A program made the position numbers and the translations under genes. Of a stretch of 64,000 nt of DNA, positions 21,231-33,111 are shown piece after piece (positions within the stretch are counted from its first letter, which is position 1; each line of letters begins with the position of its first letter). The notes below the pieces were generated by a model, which ran no database searches, was not told the DNA's origin, and saw only the letters and a list, made by a program, of their open reading frames with translations. Source of the stretch: Polytrichum commune (lineage: Eukaryota > Streptophyta > Polytrichopsida > Polytrichales > Polytrichaceae); NCBI GenBank assembly GCA_950295325.1, contig OX485806.1:39680001-39744000 (forward strand). Direction: 5' to 3'.

Positions 21231-21530
21231 TGGTGAGGTGAAGGTGAGTGAGGAAGTAGGCGCGGCTGAGAGGCTTTCATGCCGATGATGTTGCTTGTGG
21301 GTACAAGAACAACAACAAGAGCGTGATGACTCCGTGTACTAATTGCTGCTGCTGCTGCTGCTGGGTGTTGTGGGGAGCTCATCATCATCGTCATGCATCA
21401 TCGTGTTGATGATGATGGTGCCCACCTCATGCTGGTGGTGGTGGTGGTGGTGGTGTTGGCGGCGGGAGCTCCATCGCAGTTGTTTTCCAATCGAGCAACG
21501 GCATGTACAGTTGTTGCTCCTTTTGAAAAC
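21215..21530. repeat. GC-rich patch with clustered trinucleotide repeats
   Basis: CTG repeats (21338-21362), CAT/GAT repeats (21378-21418) and TGG repeats (21431-21455) lie together. Open frames on both strands are simple-sequence artefacts. It could be a promoter or transcribed leader, but no gene was recognised. Confidence 0.55.
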
Positions 21531-21585
21531 AAAAAATGATGATAATAAATTTTTTTTGAAATTATTCATAAGCAATTGTTCATAC

Positions 21586-22061
21586 CTAGTATTTAGATAA
21601 TTTTGGGCTTTTTTGGCTGATTCCAAACTACGTTGTTGTTATACGTTTGTTTTAATATCTTCACTACAGTATCAAATGTTTTGCGGACATCATACCATGG
21701 TCTTTTAATAAACAATCACCTACACAATGACTGCATGATGAGTTTAATGACAATACTTGAAGCACGTCGAGTGTTCACATTCCATAAACTCATGACTATG
21801 TGATGAGTTTAATAACAACACTTGAAGCACGTTGAGTGTTTACATTCCCATAACAGTTTATGGGAATGTGAACACTCGACGTGCTTCAAGTGTTGTTATT
21901 AAACTCGTCATGCAGTCATTGTGTAGGTGGTTGTATATTAAAAGATCATGAATATGATGTCCAATAAACATTTGATATTATAGTGGAGATATTAAAGCGG
22001 ACGTATTGGAGGAATTTAGTTTGGAATCAGCCAAACAATCCAAAAATTAACTAAATACTAG
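21586..22061. mobile_element. 476-bp foldback element
   Basis: Left end CTAGTATTTAGATAATTTT is mirrored by AAAATTAACTAAATACTAG. The arms continue inward for over 150 bp (GGCTGATTCCAAACTA / TAGTTTGGAATCAGCC, then CACTCGACGTGCTTCAAGTG) to a centre near 21845-21860. An inner unit with GATGAGTTTAAT is also directly repeated in the left arm. Non-coding. The superfamily is unknown. Confidence 0.85.
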
Positions 22062-22461
22062 TTTGTTGGTTAGTTAGTGCATGACTGATCACTCATCCAA
22101 GAGCATAAAGGTCTATAAGAACTTGTCACAACATTAATATCAAGGTAATGTGGATTATATCCTTGAAGACACGATCCATCATCCGTAAATACCTAGATTA
22201 TGTTCTTTCTTTCTCTTTTGATTCTTCTTGGACACATAAAGCATTTCATTTCATTGCAAGAAAAGCATATAAATAAGTTTTAAGTAAATCTAAATCTAAA
22301 TTCTATGTATGTATTTTGGACATGTAAAAACTTTTCATGTGCACTTATATCAAAGGTCCCTATGATAGCAATGACAAAACCTAGTCCTAGATTAAGATTG
22401 CATCTTTTGTAATAAACACATTTTGGTTGCATGCAGATTATGTTATTGATGAAAAACACAC

Positions 22462-22939
22462 ATCATAACATTAAGTAGCAATGCTAAGAGGGTACCCTTT
22501 GAGTACCCGCAAATTTACCTCAACAAGAAGGGAAAAGTTTGCAAAGCAAGGGTGAATGAATGGATAATTAATCAAATATAGAAGCTTCAAAAAGGTATCA
22601 AAGAGGTTTCCAATGCGGGTGTCGGGAGACTTTTCCAAAAAGTGCAACTACCTTTTTGACCTAACCAACTTTCACGTTGCTTTATAGCTATTTAAATTTG
22701 TTAAGATCGTAATTTAGCCTAGATTAGAACCTTTATCACCACTTGGCATTAGTTTTGTCCTAGAAACCGACATAATTAATACTAAGCATTGAAAGTAACT
22801 ACCCAAATAGATCTAAAATAGCCTAAGTAAGACTCAAACTTAGTGTTACTTTTGCTCTTGAAAGAGCATCAAACCGGCACGCGCCAGTTTGATGCTCTTT
22901 TAAGAAGGTCAATTCGGGCTTGCTACTTAATGTTATGAT
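22462..22939. mobile_element. 478-bp TIR element with internal hairpin
   Basis: Perfect 19-bp inverted ends ATCATAACATTAAGTAGCA (22462-22480, 22921-22939). Near the right end, 22861-22874 and 22887-22900 form a perfect 14-bp stem (AAAGAGCATCAAAC) around a 12-base GC-rich loop. No coding capacity. Confidence 0.75.
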
Positions 22940-22944
22940 CTAGA

Positions 22945-23060
22945 GTGATCATTTGTCCACATTGCTTCTAAAGTAAGTATAGTTAGGATTTCCATCATAT
23001 TCTTCTAGTTTCTTCACCCTGAAGTAATAAGTTTTGAAATGTGGCAACTTGACAATCATA
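22945..23060 (+). repeat. Dispersed repeat family D, copy
   Basis: GTGATCATTTGTCCACATTGC...AAAGTAAGTATAG...TAGGATTTCCATCATATTCTTC resembles 32715-32870 and part of 50800-50950 (TAGTTTGTTTTGCAATG). Confidence 0.5.
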
Positions 23061-26000
23061 CTTTCAAATGCAGAGCCAACTTTGAATAATGCGGTTTAGA
23101 ACATTAGTGAGGAGAGGTTGCACATGTTGTGTTGGTGGTTGAAGTGAGCTAAATTTCATAATTTAAATTCTTTTTTTGGGTTTTTGTGTAGTCTATATAT
23201 CGAAGCTCTCATCTAGTACAATGATTTCCATCACTGTATTTTGTGTAGCCTACGATGCTAAGCGACCCAAAAAGGATGCAATGGTCGGCTGGATAGGTCT
23301 TATTTCACACCACTTGGAATCACTTTTGGTGTCATTAAGTTAACTGTTTTGTGTGCATTCACATGCAAAGTATGGTACACTCTAACCTCCTTAATATCAC
23401 GCCTTCTGGCAACCAAAGTGCACATGATATGAAGGAGATCTACAATGTTAACATGGATGCATGATAATAGAGAATTAGTGTAGTATATGACATTACGGAA
23501 TTACACAAAGCCAACATTGCAATAATGACAACGATGACAATGTGATGTGTGCAAGTGTGTGGTTTGAATTTTGGTGGATTTTTTTGATGCCAAAACCCAT
23601 GGTATATGAGAGGGAAATGTGGCAACAAGGAGGGAAATTTAAATTATGCACACCCGTTCCCTAAGGTTTCAGGATATAAGAGAGGGAGTGACATTATGGA
23701 GGTTAGGGTGTATTTTAAGGAGACTCTACTATACAAACAAGAGGTTTGACTTAGTACTTGCCTCTTTGAAAAAATGTAACTATTGATCTATACAAAGTAA
23801 AGTCACGTAACAACTTGCATGCATATCTCAGCATGTCCTCTACTCGATTTGAGCGAACCAACCCATACACTCGTTCCTTGTTGGATGCCTAAACCCTTGT
23901 CTCAAAGGAACCAGTGTCCGGGTCGGTTCACCCCAACCTCCTCTACTCCATTCTCTGAAAAAAAATATTGCACAAATTTCAAGCCACTCTTTCTAGCCAA
24001 AGCAGCTTATTATCTTCACCGTTTTCTTGGTTTTTCTACCACACCTTGAGTTGAAAGTGCTTTTAAATAAAAGTTACCGTTCGCTGAACCTTGATCATTC
24101 GGATTCTAATGCAAGCAAATTAACTTAGGATAACTAACTTTTACTTTTCCCACAAACCCAAAAAAGTGTCATAAGTTAAGCATTGCATGGCTGGCCTCTG
24201 ACGCTGTGCTGGGAAAGGAAGAGTGGCAGCTTTCTTAGGTAACTTAGTTACCTTACTTTTACCTTGGGTGCTGTTACGGGTGGTTCATCTATATATGAGC
24301 CCACTTATGGCACGGTAACTTGTGGTAACTTCTAAGGAACTCATCTCCTTTTGCCTTTTTGCTCAGTAACTTAGGTTGCTTACTAAGGCCCCGGCCGCAC
24401 CGTCACTTATCGTTAACCCATGCTAAGGAGTGCTATGGAGAAGTGTTAGCTTAACTATTGTCGACTTTTGTTACTAGGTTACTTAGGTTGTTAGGTTACT
24501 TAGGTTGGTTTCGACTACGGTGAAGAAGTGCACTGATCAAGAACTTTAGGGAAACGGAGGGATAAGATTGGCTATGAAGTGGGGTTCTCACCGTCCAGGG
24601 TTTACACTATGGCCAAGATTTCACCAGTGGAGGATTTCAAGCATGGGTGAAAAAATTGGCATGGCTGCCAACATGGCATTGTTTTTTTTTTTTTTTTTTT
24701 TTTTGTTAGGAGCGTTCTCTAGAGATCAAGTTTCTTGGGCAACCCCAAGCCCTTGGGACAAGAAACTTGGCCTCCAAAGACCTCCAACTTGAGGCATTTT
24801 TGGGTTGATGTTTTTTCGATCTTGTCTACTGTATCAACCATTGCCTCAAGTAACCTAGTCTTGGGCTGAAATTCTCAACCGACTGGTGCACTTATTAGTC
24901 TCCATCATAGTCTAAAGTGGCATGTGGGGCCAAGGTGTACTTGTACTTAGCTAATCCTAGTTGATTGCTAGCTCTAGTGAAGCTTGATGTGAAGCCTTGG
25001 GAAAACCTTGGGAAGCATTGCAAGAGTCATTTCTGAAGAATCTCTTTAAACTTAAACATACTTTTGAGGTGCTCATAATGTTGAAAATTGTAGTTTCATA
25101 AGTTGTTGTAAAGACCTCAAGTTTCACAAGTTGTTGTAAAGACCTCAAGTTTCACAAGTTGCATAGTGTATGTTGTAAGTCCAAAGGAGGCATAACACCT
25201 TATGTTGCATCACGATACCCATGATCGGCATTAGGCCAACATGCTCACATTCAGGCCAGTACTTAGTTACGGGCGTTATTTATATTTATTTTATATGTTG
25301 TAAGTCCTCTCATGTGACTTACCAATGCATGGCTAGGGAAGTTGTGAAGGCCCCTTCTCCTATAAACTTTGCTTTTGTTATGGATGTTGTCGAAGAAAAA
25401 ATATTTCTCAATATCCCCCTAAAATGTTGACACTTGGAGATTAACACCATCTTCATACGGTGGAGAGTCCTTGCAAATGGCTCTTGATAACATCTCAACC
25501 CATGCTTCCGCCACCCCCTCCACTTCCCTTTGGCTAACTTAGGGAACTTTATTTTGGGGTCCAAATGTTTTATTTGGAGGGGTATGGGCATTGTGAACCA
25601 TTGGTATATCACTCTAAAGGACCACATTAATTTCAATTTTGAGCGTTCGAAGGATTTGACCATAACAAACATTTAGTGGATAAGCCCACAATGGACATTA
25701 GGTACGATCTTTGATAGCAAATAGTAAAAATCCTTGTTCATTGCTTGTTATGATACACAACCCGAAGATGTCACATGGTAGTTATAATGACCACACAATA
25801 GTCATGAAGATTGTGAACACAATTGCCATGTTGAGTCGTGTGCCAATACAAAACCAAAATACAAAGGAGGATGCGGAAACAAAATATGATGACATTTGAG
25901 CTTGGTAGTTGCCTTATGATGTGGCCACGGAGTAAGGCTTGCACAACTTTTGAATGGTTGGGATTTTATAAGACAACTTGTTATTGATAATGGGTCACAT

Positions 26001-27370
26001 GTTCCTAGTGGTTTCAAACCATGGGGTTGACACTTAGTGTGACTTATAGGAACCACGTGCGAAGAGGGTATAATTGTTTTTTTTTGGGGGGGGGGGGGTA
26101 TTATCTTGCTTAGAAGCAATTAAATGACCTATTCAATTAGGTAAATTTTTTATTATTCATATTTTGTAGTACCTTTCGATTACTTTGAAAGGTTGGGGTT
26201 AGTCGTATTCATGTACCATATAAATCAATAAATGATTGGTTAAAAGAGTGCTATGCCCTATGATTATCCTCCACATGTGGCCAATTCTAGTTGGTTGTCC
26301 AACCGAGGCCAAACTTTGGCTCATTCAAAAAACCATATCAAAAGGCAAAGCCGATTATTAATTGCAATGCGGTCTAGCCTCAAAGCAATTTCATAAAGCC
26401 ACAATACAAAACATACATACACAAAATTGATATGCACTCAAGAGCAACAAGAAATGCCTTAATTGCAAAATTCACAATTCCAAAAAAAAAATGCTTGCTC
26501 ATTTCCAAACTTACCAATAGTCCGGAATTACCTAAATGAGAGTTTTTCGAAAGTATGTTATATGTGTATGTTGCACTCTAGGTTCAACATGAAAGGAATA
26601 TTAAAATGAAGTTTAAAATTTATATGCATCTAAAGAATTATACAAGATGTTTCCTGTAAAACATGTTGAAATGTGTATGAAAACTTTTTTACTTTTTTTA
26701 CTTTTACCCTTTACCCATGATTATTCTTTAAATACCTTAGGGTAATTGACGTGTTTTCATAATTACCCTACCCATGGCCCCCGCGCGTGCACCGGGGGGG
26801 GGGTGACACATTAGGATCATTTGTCAAACATCTGTCAAACACATTTGGGGGTGACACATCGGTCAAAAATTTGTCATGAGTTTAGTGTACTAGGACCTAG
26901 TGACAGTCCAAGTTCCAACTCATGACCGAGCCTCTCATAGAGACATAACCTTATTCAACAATGTCCCATAGTTCCATGGGTCTAAAAATTCATGCTATAT
27001 TATTCTCGAATGGCCCACCACATAATGTAGATTCAATTTGAAATTGTTTCAACCTACAATGCTTAACACAATGAGTTGTCAAAGCTTTATTCGCCCACTA
27101 AGAACACACTGAAATGATCGTCGATGAATAATCTTACGGAGGCCCTAAAACAAAGATAGTATAAATGCTCATTCTCATGGTGTGAGAATCAACATGGTTT
27201 GCCCTTGATTAACTTAACTTAAATTTAGTGGTCGCTATCAATAATAAGAACTCCGGTCTCCGAGGAGGCCGGAGAGAATATAGTGTATGTTCATGACACA
27301 TCCCTAGTCACGCTCTAAAGGACAATGATGTAGATGTAAAACCACTTCACCCTTTGCAAGGAGTACACTA
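23061..27370. other. Intergenic stretch, no gene recognised
   Basis: AT-rich DNA with a poly-T tract (24682-24704), a 26-bp direct repeat near 25098-25155 (CAAGTTTCACAAGTTG) and poly-G tracts near 26087-26098 and 26794-26803. A minus-strand open frame of 117 codons at 25319-25672 has no recognised domain, and nearby frames are broken. It may be decayed transposon sequence. Confidence 0.5.
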
Positions 27371-27580
27371 TTTTGTCTAATTAGTGTGGGTTATCATTTA
27401 CAATTACACATTGCTATAATATTTTACTGATATTGTCATCTTTTTTTAATCTAAATAACATAAGTAGTTAGTATGCATACCGAATAATATAATATGACTT
27501 AGTTGGTAAAAACATTAATGTTGGTGAAAAGTTATAGCAAAACGTAACTCCGAATAGTAACCCACACTAATCAGACAAAA
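27371..27580. mobile_element. 210-bp MITE
   Basis: TTTTGTCTAATTAGTGTGGG at the left is mirrored by CCCACACTAATCAGACAAAA at the right (one mismatch). The arms continue to TTGCTATAA / TTATAGCAA. It is related to 5806-6014 and to a fragment near 50650-50800. Confidence 0.78.
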
Positions 27581-28784
27581 CAATGTAGACAATGACCGAT
27601 GTTTATTGGTAATGGAAAGATGGTTTAAACACATCTTTGCGTGTAGTTTTGGACAAGGTATGGATAACATAAATAATACTCATCATTCAAAGTGGAGATT
27701 AAAGGTGTGTCCAAAAGCAACCCTAGGTCCTCGTGTACAAACTCATATTCATTTCATGCAAGAATTTACATGGCTAAGTTTTGGTACAGATACAATTAAG
27801 TCTAGTTACTACAATCGTTCACTTTTGGGTGGGGATTCACAATCACATGTAAGGTGCTTTTATGTTAACTTTTTGTCTTCATCATTGACGTTGTCATAAT
27901 TCTCATTAACTTGTTGTCTTTGGGCATATTAATAAGCTATGAAATCTCAAAGCGTTGAAGTAGGCGTGTCCGAAGTTCCGAACCAAATTCTAGGTTCTCA
28001 TGTGAAAGTGAAGTTCACTTGAAGCAAGAATCTAGGCATATATGGCATCATTTGTAGTTAAAAGAGGAAACCAAAAAGATATGTGTCCTAATGAGGTTGG
28101 ATGGGATAGGAGTACATGGTTAAAATATAGACATCATTCGAAGTTGTATACTCAACACGATTGGAATGGCCTATGTGATGACGTAATGAGCGAGAGAGAG
28201 TCTACTTTTGCAATTCAACCTTGAAAAGTGATAATATTCGTCATTCACAATAGCTAATCGCATGAGATCGCATGAGATGTTTCCTAATCCGATCCAATGG
28301 CCATGATTATTTGGGAAGTTAACAGTGCTCGCAATAGGACCACACACCTTATTCGTGTCCTTGGGATGGGATTTCTAAACACAAGTATGGTGTGTAAGGG
28401 ACGTGCCCATGTCGTGGGCACTTCCAACTCTACAATGTACAATTTAGGCCGTTGCATTGAATCAGGAATTGTTTTCCTCCAGTTAGCAACAACAACTAAT
28501 GAAGAATGTCAGTTCTAAAACCAACATCAAGGTTGAGATACAAAAGTTTTAAGAACTCAAAGTGAAGATCAACTTTCTCTTCAAATGATCACGTAAACCC
28601 TTCCGATTGCGTACCCTAATGATCTAGAATGATGTATGTAATTATGAGCACATATGCCAGTCTTGTTGTAACATATATTCTTGGGTGTCCATTCATGACC
28701 ATGTACAAGCCTTGGTATGTACCACTCATATATAGACGTCCAATCAAGAAGCGTGAACACATGCTAAGCTTACAATATGTACCA
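27581..28784. other. Intergenic stretch with a family B fragment
   Basis: Part of 28060-28180 resembles family B (CCAAAAAGATATGTG, ACATGGTTAAAATATAG). No gene was seen. Confidence 0.45.
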
Positions 28785-29130
28785 ATGTTGGACTAGTGTT
28801 GTCTTTATTTGTTGTCATTCATGTATTCATGTCTTTTTGGATACTAGTAGGATATAAACATTTGAGGATATTTATGTTTTCAACACCATTTGTGTCTATA
28901 TACCATGCAAGAACCTTCATACACAAGCAAAATTGCCCCAATGTCAGTATGGTATAGAATGGTATTGGCCCAAATAATAACTCGGGTATACACAAATTCT
29001 CTCACCTTGAGATACCCATCATATATCAATATACGATTGGTATTACAATTCTAGTATCCAAGGGTAGGTTCTTTGATACCCTTATTGATGTCGATCATTA
29101 ATATCTATGTATTCACCTACATGCACTGTT
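28785..29130 (+). repeat. Dispersed repeat family A, copy
   Basis: It starts with AATGTTGGACTAGTGTTGTC and carries ATACCATGCAAGAACCTTCA, TCTCTCACCTTGAGATACCC and GGTAGGTTCTTTGATACCC. Confidence 0.7.
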
Positions 29131-29624
29131 CAAAGTATTAAGTTTCACGCATACTATTTGCCAAGGGCCTAAACTAGACGCCTAGAGGTTCTAAAGTGGC
29201 AAGGCCGCTAGTTGTCAATTCGATACTATTCGTCAATAAAAGTAATAAAAATGAAAAAAGTGAAAATCTATTAATGGTATGACATTGAGTGTAGCATATT
29301 GGAACATAGTGTTGATTATAATGTTGTGTTTTAGTATGTAAAGGGAAGATGCAACATACTAATGGCAAGTGTCATATGTTTGCATTTTAGAATGCATGAA
29401 AAAAAAGATGCTTGAACATTTAAATGCCAAGTGTCATCTATGTACGCTTTAGTCAACTTGTAGACCAATTGTAAACACCCCACAACATTATTGAACATAC
29501 CACGCCAAAATATCAGTAAATGTACTTGAACACTAAGTGTCAAGAGGCGACACTAATGATGAAGTTGTGAGGTATTAGTGTGACCTAGCATACGCCTCAA
29601 AATTAGGGTAAACACAATCACCAC

Positions 29625-30245
29625 CCATATAGGGTGTTGTGGGGTTTGTTTTCTTGATGCTCTCATTGAGACACTCTTGCTACGGCCTAAATATTCTCAT
29701 TAGCCTAACTTACTTATTGTCTTTGGGAAAGGGAGCCTCAAAAATAGTGTAAGTTACACAATCACTACCCATGTAACATTAAATACCATGAAATGGTGTA
29801 CTCCGTTTATGTCGTCCAACATTGCTATGTACGAGGGTGTTGTGGGGTTTGTTTTCTTGATGCTCTCATTGTGACACTCTTGCTATGGCCTAAATATTCT
29901 CATTTAGCTTAGCTTACTTATTGTCTTTGGGAAAGGAAGCCTCAAAAATAGGGTAAGTTACACAATCGTTACCCTTGTTGTGACACTCTTGCTACGGCCT
30001 AAATATTCTCATTTAGCCTAACTTTCTTATTGTCTTTGGGGAAAGGAAGCCTCAAAAATAGGGTAGGTTACACAACCATCACCCGAGTGACACTAAACAC
30101 CATGAAACGGTGTAGTCCGTTTATGTAGTCCAACGTCACTATGTAAGATGGCATTGTGGGGTTTGTTTTCTTTGATGCTCTCATTGACACTCTCTAGCTA
30201 CGGCCTAAATATTCTCATTTAGCCTAACTTTCTTATTGTCTTCGT
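29625..30245. repeat. Irregular tandem array
   Basis: GTTGTGGGGTTTGTTTTC recurs at about 29635 and 29829 (variant at 30152). GACACTCTTGCTA(C/T)GGCC recurs at 29671, 29873 and 29981 (variant at 30187). CCTCAAAAATAG also repeats. Units are about 195 bp, with one shortened copy. Confidence 0.8.
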
Positions 30246-30640
30246 GGAAGGGAGGGCTTGAGAGGACGGGGGCCAATCATGTGCTCTTGTCGCCCATTGA
30301 ACGGGTCCATGGGATTAGGTGCACCACCCCCTTCGAAGGCGACACACAACCCCCCCCCCCCCCTCCTTCCCTCCTTTCTCTTCTTCTTCCAACGGTACAA
30401 TAATGGCCCGACAAAAACAAAGCCAAATCTCAAGGCCGGCCTGCCAATATATGATACGATACCGGTGTGCCCAATCGGATCCCCCCCGGCGGGTGACGTG
30501 GCACCCCCACCCCCCCCCCCTCCTCCCGCCCGGGTGGCGACATTGGCACGACAAATGTTAAGGAGGAGGAGGAGTAGAATCCTAGTATAATAGGCTACCC
30601 CCCTCCCCCCCCCCTAAAGTCCCCTTTTAGGCCCGGAGAC
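30246..30640. other. GC-rich, poly-C-rich patch
   Basis: This stands out from the AT-rich surroundings, with C runs at 30347-30362, 30481-30487, 30511-30520 and 30598-30613. Open frames here are low-complexity. No gene or RNA was recognised. Confidence 0.5.
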
Positions 30641-31219
30641 TAAACGGGTGGGATTTACGATGCTTAACTACACCTAATCGAGGTTAGTGGGCAGGCGTTA
30701 ACCCTGACACTGGAAGCACTCACTCCCACCCACTCCTTGCAGGATATGGAACACGTGATCACATATAAGTTAATTAAATTAGGCGGGCCTCGTCTCGAAG
30801 CTGCTAGCTAGGCAGGCCTGTTTCTGAGAACTTAAGCAATTTTGCACACGTGTGATAACGGAGGGATATTTTACACGTCTAGAAATTGATATCACAACAT
30901 ATAATGAAAAAAAGATCACAATTCGTTGTGAAGCAATGGAATTACGGTATGTTTTCGAAGGTAAGGTTTTTTCCCGACTCGTATTCGTAGCATAGGTCGA
31001 CCTGTTTATGATGAATGGTATATGGAAGCTCGAGTACAGCAAGTGTTCTTTTCAAGGAACCCAAATTCGTGTCTTTTTAGCTTGTTGTTTCTGTCACGCT
31101 GGACTTCTCGATGGCTATAACTCCTCTTTCGCTTGGTCACGACTTATTTCTCGTATTCTAGATTAGAGAGCGATGGCTACATGGGTGGAAGTTGATGGTT
31201 TCAGGGGACTTTTGAGATG

Positions 31220-31580
31220 GTTATTGAGGATGGGTATGTCGAACATAAATGGACACCATTCCATGTGCACCCACTCCTCGAAGGATGGGAAATGTGCAGC
31301 AAGTGCGAGATGATTTGCACCCACTTTCTTCATAGTGTTTGGTGCTTGTAGGAATCTTGAATTCACTATCAAAGGGAAGTTTCTTGGAATTATTATATGA
31401 TTGTAGAGGTCTCCCCCAATTATGTTGACTATTGTGTCTAGAACGGTTAACCATTTCTAACCATGTAGTCCGATCTCTTTTCAAACACATGTCTTTTTGG
31501 TGTCCTTTTTTAGATTCACACCCAAGCTTACACCACTCAAATATAGGTATCCGTTCAAGACCAGACACCGTATTAGACAC
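31220..31580 (-). repeat. Dispersed repeat family B, copy (minus)
   Basis: Read on the minus strand it has CACCAAAAAGACATGTG, ACAATAGTCAACATAATTGG and a GATAGTGAATTC block in place of the usual GATAATGAATAA. A 119-codon open frame across it is accidental. Confidence 0.6.
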
Positions 31581-33020
31581 ATCTATCTTCGTGCTATGAA
31601 ATTTTAAAGTGTCGATTTTGAGTGTGTCAAAAGCATACCCTTGGTTCTCATGTTCAAACCATGTTCATTGTAGGCAACTTCCCAACCCTCCTCCTCTAAG
31701 CCCGACAACTAAAACAATTGGGTATACTTATTAGTTGATCGCTAATTAGATCGAACACCTCCACTTAAGATGTGGGTAAGTGACCACTCCTCCAAACGGA
31801 GGGTTTACTAATATACTTTTGTGTAAGATCTCGTGTACAAAAGTTGTAAGGGCTCGAATGTTTTATAGGATTGGGATTGTTTGGGTGACACGTGGGAGCG
31901 GTTTTGGAAGAGAGCGGGTTTTGTCTTGCGAGAAAAGTGGGGCCAACTTTGGGCTAATGCCAAGACGGTTTTGAGAATCGTTTGAAGCGGAAAAAATGTT
32001 GGTTTATGGAAAGATTTCAATAGCTATGAGTAAGCCTACTTCCAAACATTATATAGTGTATTCATATGATATCCAATTTACTTAATCTTTTTATTCTACA
32101 ATGTCAAAGCCAATTTGTTTACCTAATCACTAATTTAAATGGATCTCCACAAAGAGAGGCTAATACATCAAAAGGGTTGAGTTAATCACTCTCTACCTTA
32201 AGTTAACCATGATTCTTTGGGCCTTCTACATACATACATGGTACTCGCATACAAATTAGTGGGCCTGCAACATTCCCTTAGCATGGCATGCTAGAGACTC
32301 GAGGACAAGCTAGCCATATCTTCATATTTTAGTGTATCTTCATATTATACTCCAACTTCAAGTACAAATGTGTGGTGGAAGCAACATTTGATGGAAGCAA
32401 CATTTGATGGGAGTGTTCCCACTTGAGAAGTGCAAGTTTAACTAGTACCATTATCTAAATAGTCTAAAATCATGTGGATTAGCGTTCGGAATGATGTGGT
32501 GCTCTAACTCTTTGTTGATGTGCAATTAGATTATAATTAGTATATCTAGAATTATGCATGAATTTTGAATAGGTTGGATTTGTATATACACACTTTTATC
32601 AACAAACTTTGTGATAGAAATAGCATCCTCTAGATCAAAATGTGGATTGCATGTCTTGTTGTAGACACGTTTTAGTTGCTTGTGCACTATCTTATAAAGT
32701 TGGGAAAAACACATATCTGTAATGATCATTATTTGATCACATTACTTCTCAAAGTACGTATAAATAGGATTTTTGTCATATTATATCATTTTCTTTCTCC
32801 AAATAGTTTGTTTTGCAATGTGCACGATGCAACAACACAAAATCTTCTCATACGCAATACTATTCTTGAACAAGTCATGTGTCCATATTTATGCAACTCT
32901 TTTGAGTTGTGTAGAATATGACGAGTGCAAAGAGAACTAAGAAATAACAAGCATTTCATAAAGCGTTGCATAATCCCACATTAATCACCCATAACATTAC
33001 ACAACGCTCATGTCTCGTTA
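31581..33020. other. Intergenic stretch with a family D copy
   Basis: About 32715-32870 matches family D (TTTGATCACATTACTTC, TAGTTTGTTTTGCAATG). The rest is AT-rich without a recognisable gene. Confidence 0.5.
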
Positions 33021-33021
33021 T

Positions 33022-33111
33022 GTGGGCCCTCAAAATATAACAGCGGGATGCTCGATAAGTTACGCAAGGAGACTCATATGTAGATCCTACTGTTATATTC
33101 AAAGGGCCCAC
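33022..33111. repeat. Inverted repeat hairpin
   Basis: GTGGGCCCT...AATATAACAG (33022-33049) is mirrored by CTGTTATATT...AGGGCCCAC (33084-33111) across a 34-base loop. It could be a small foldback element. Confidence 0.65.

Noticed and set aside
25319-25672. A 117-codon minus-strand open frame
   Set aside because: No recognised domain, surrounding frames are broken and no splice partners were found. It may be old transposon sequence but cannot be supported as a gene.
30258-30590. Open frames with proline or glycine runs
   Set aside because: They are produced by poly-C tracts in a GC-rich patch and show no domain.
31221-31580. A 119-codon minus-strand open frame
   Set aside because: It coincides with dispersed repeat family B, whose other copies have no conserved frame.
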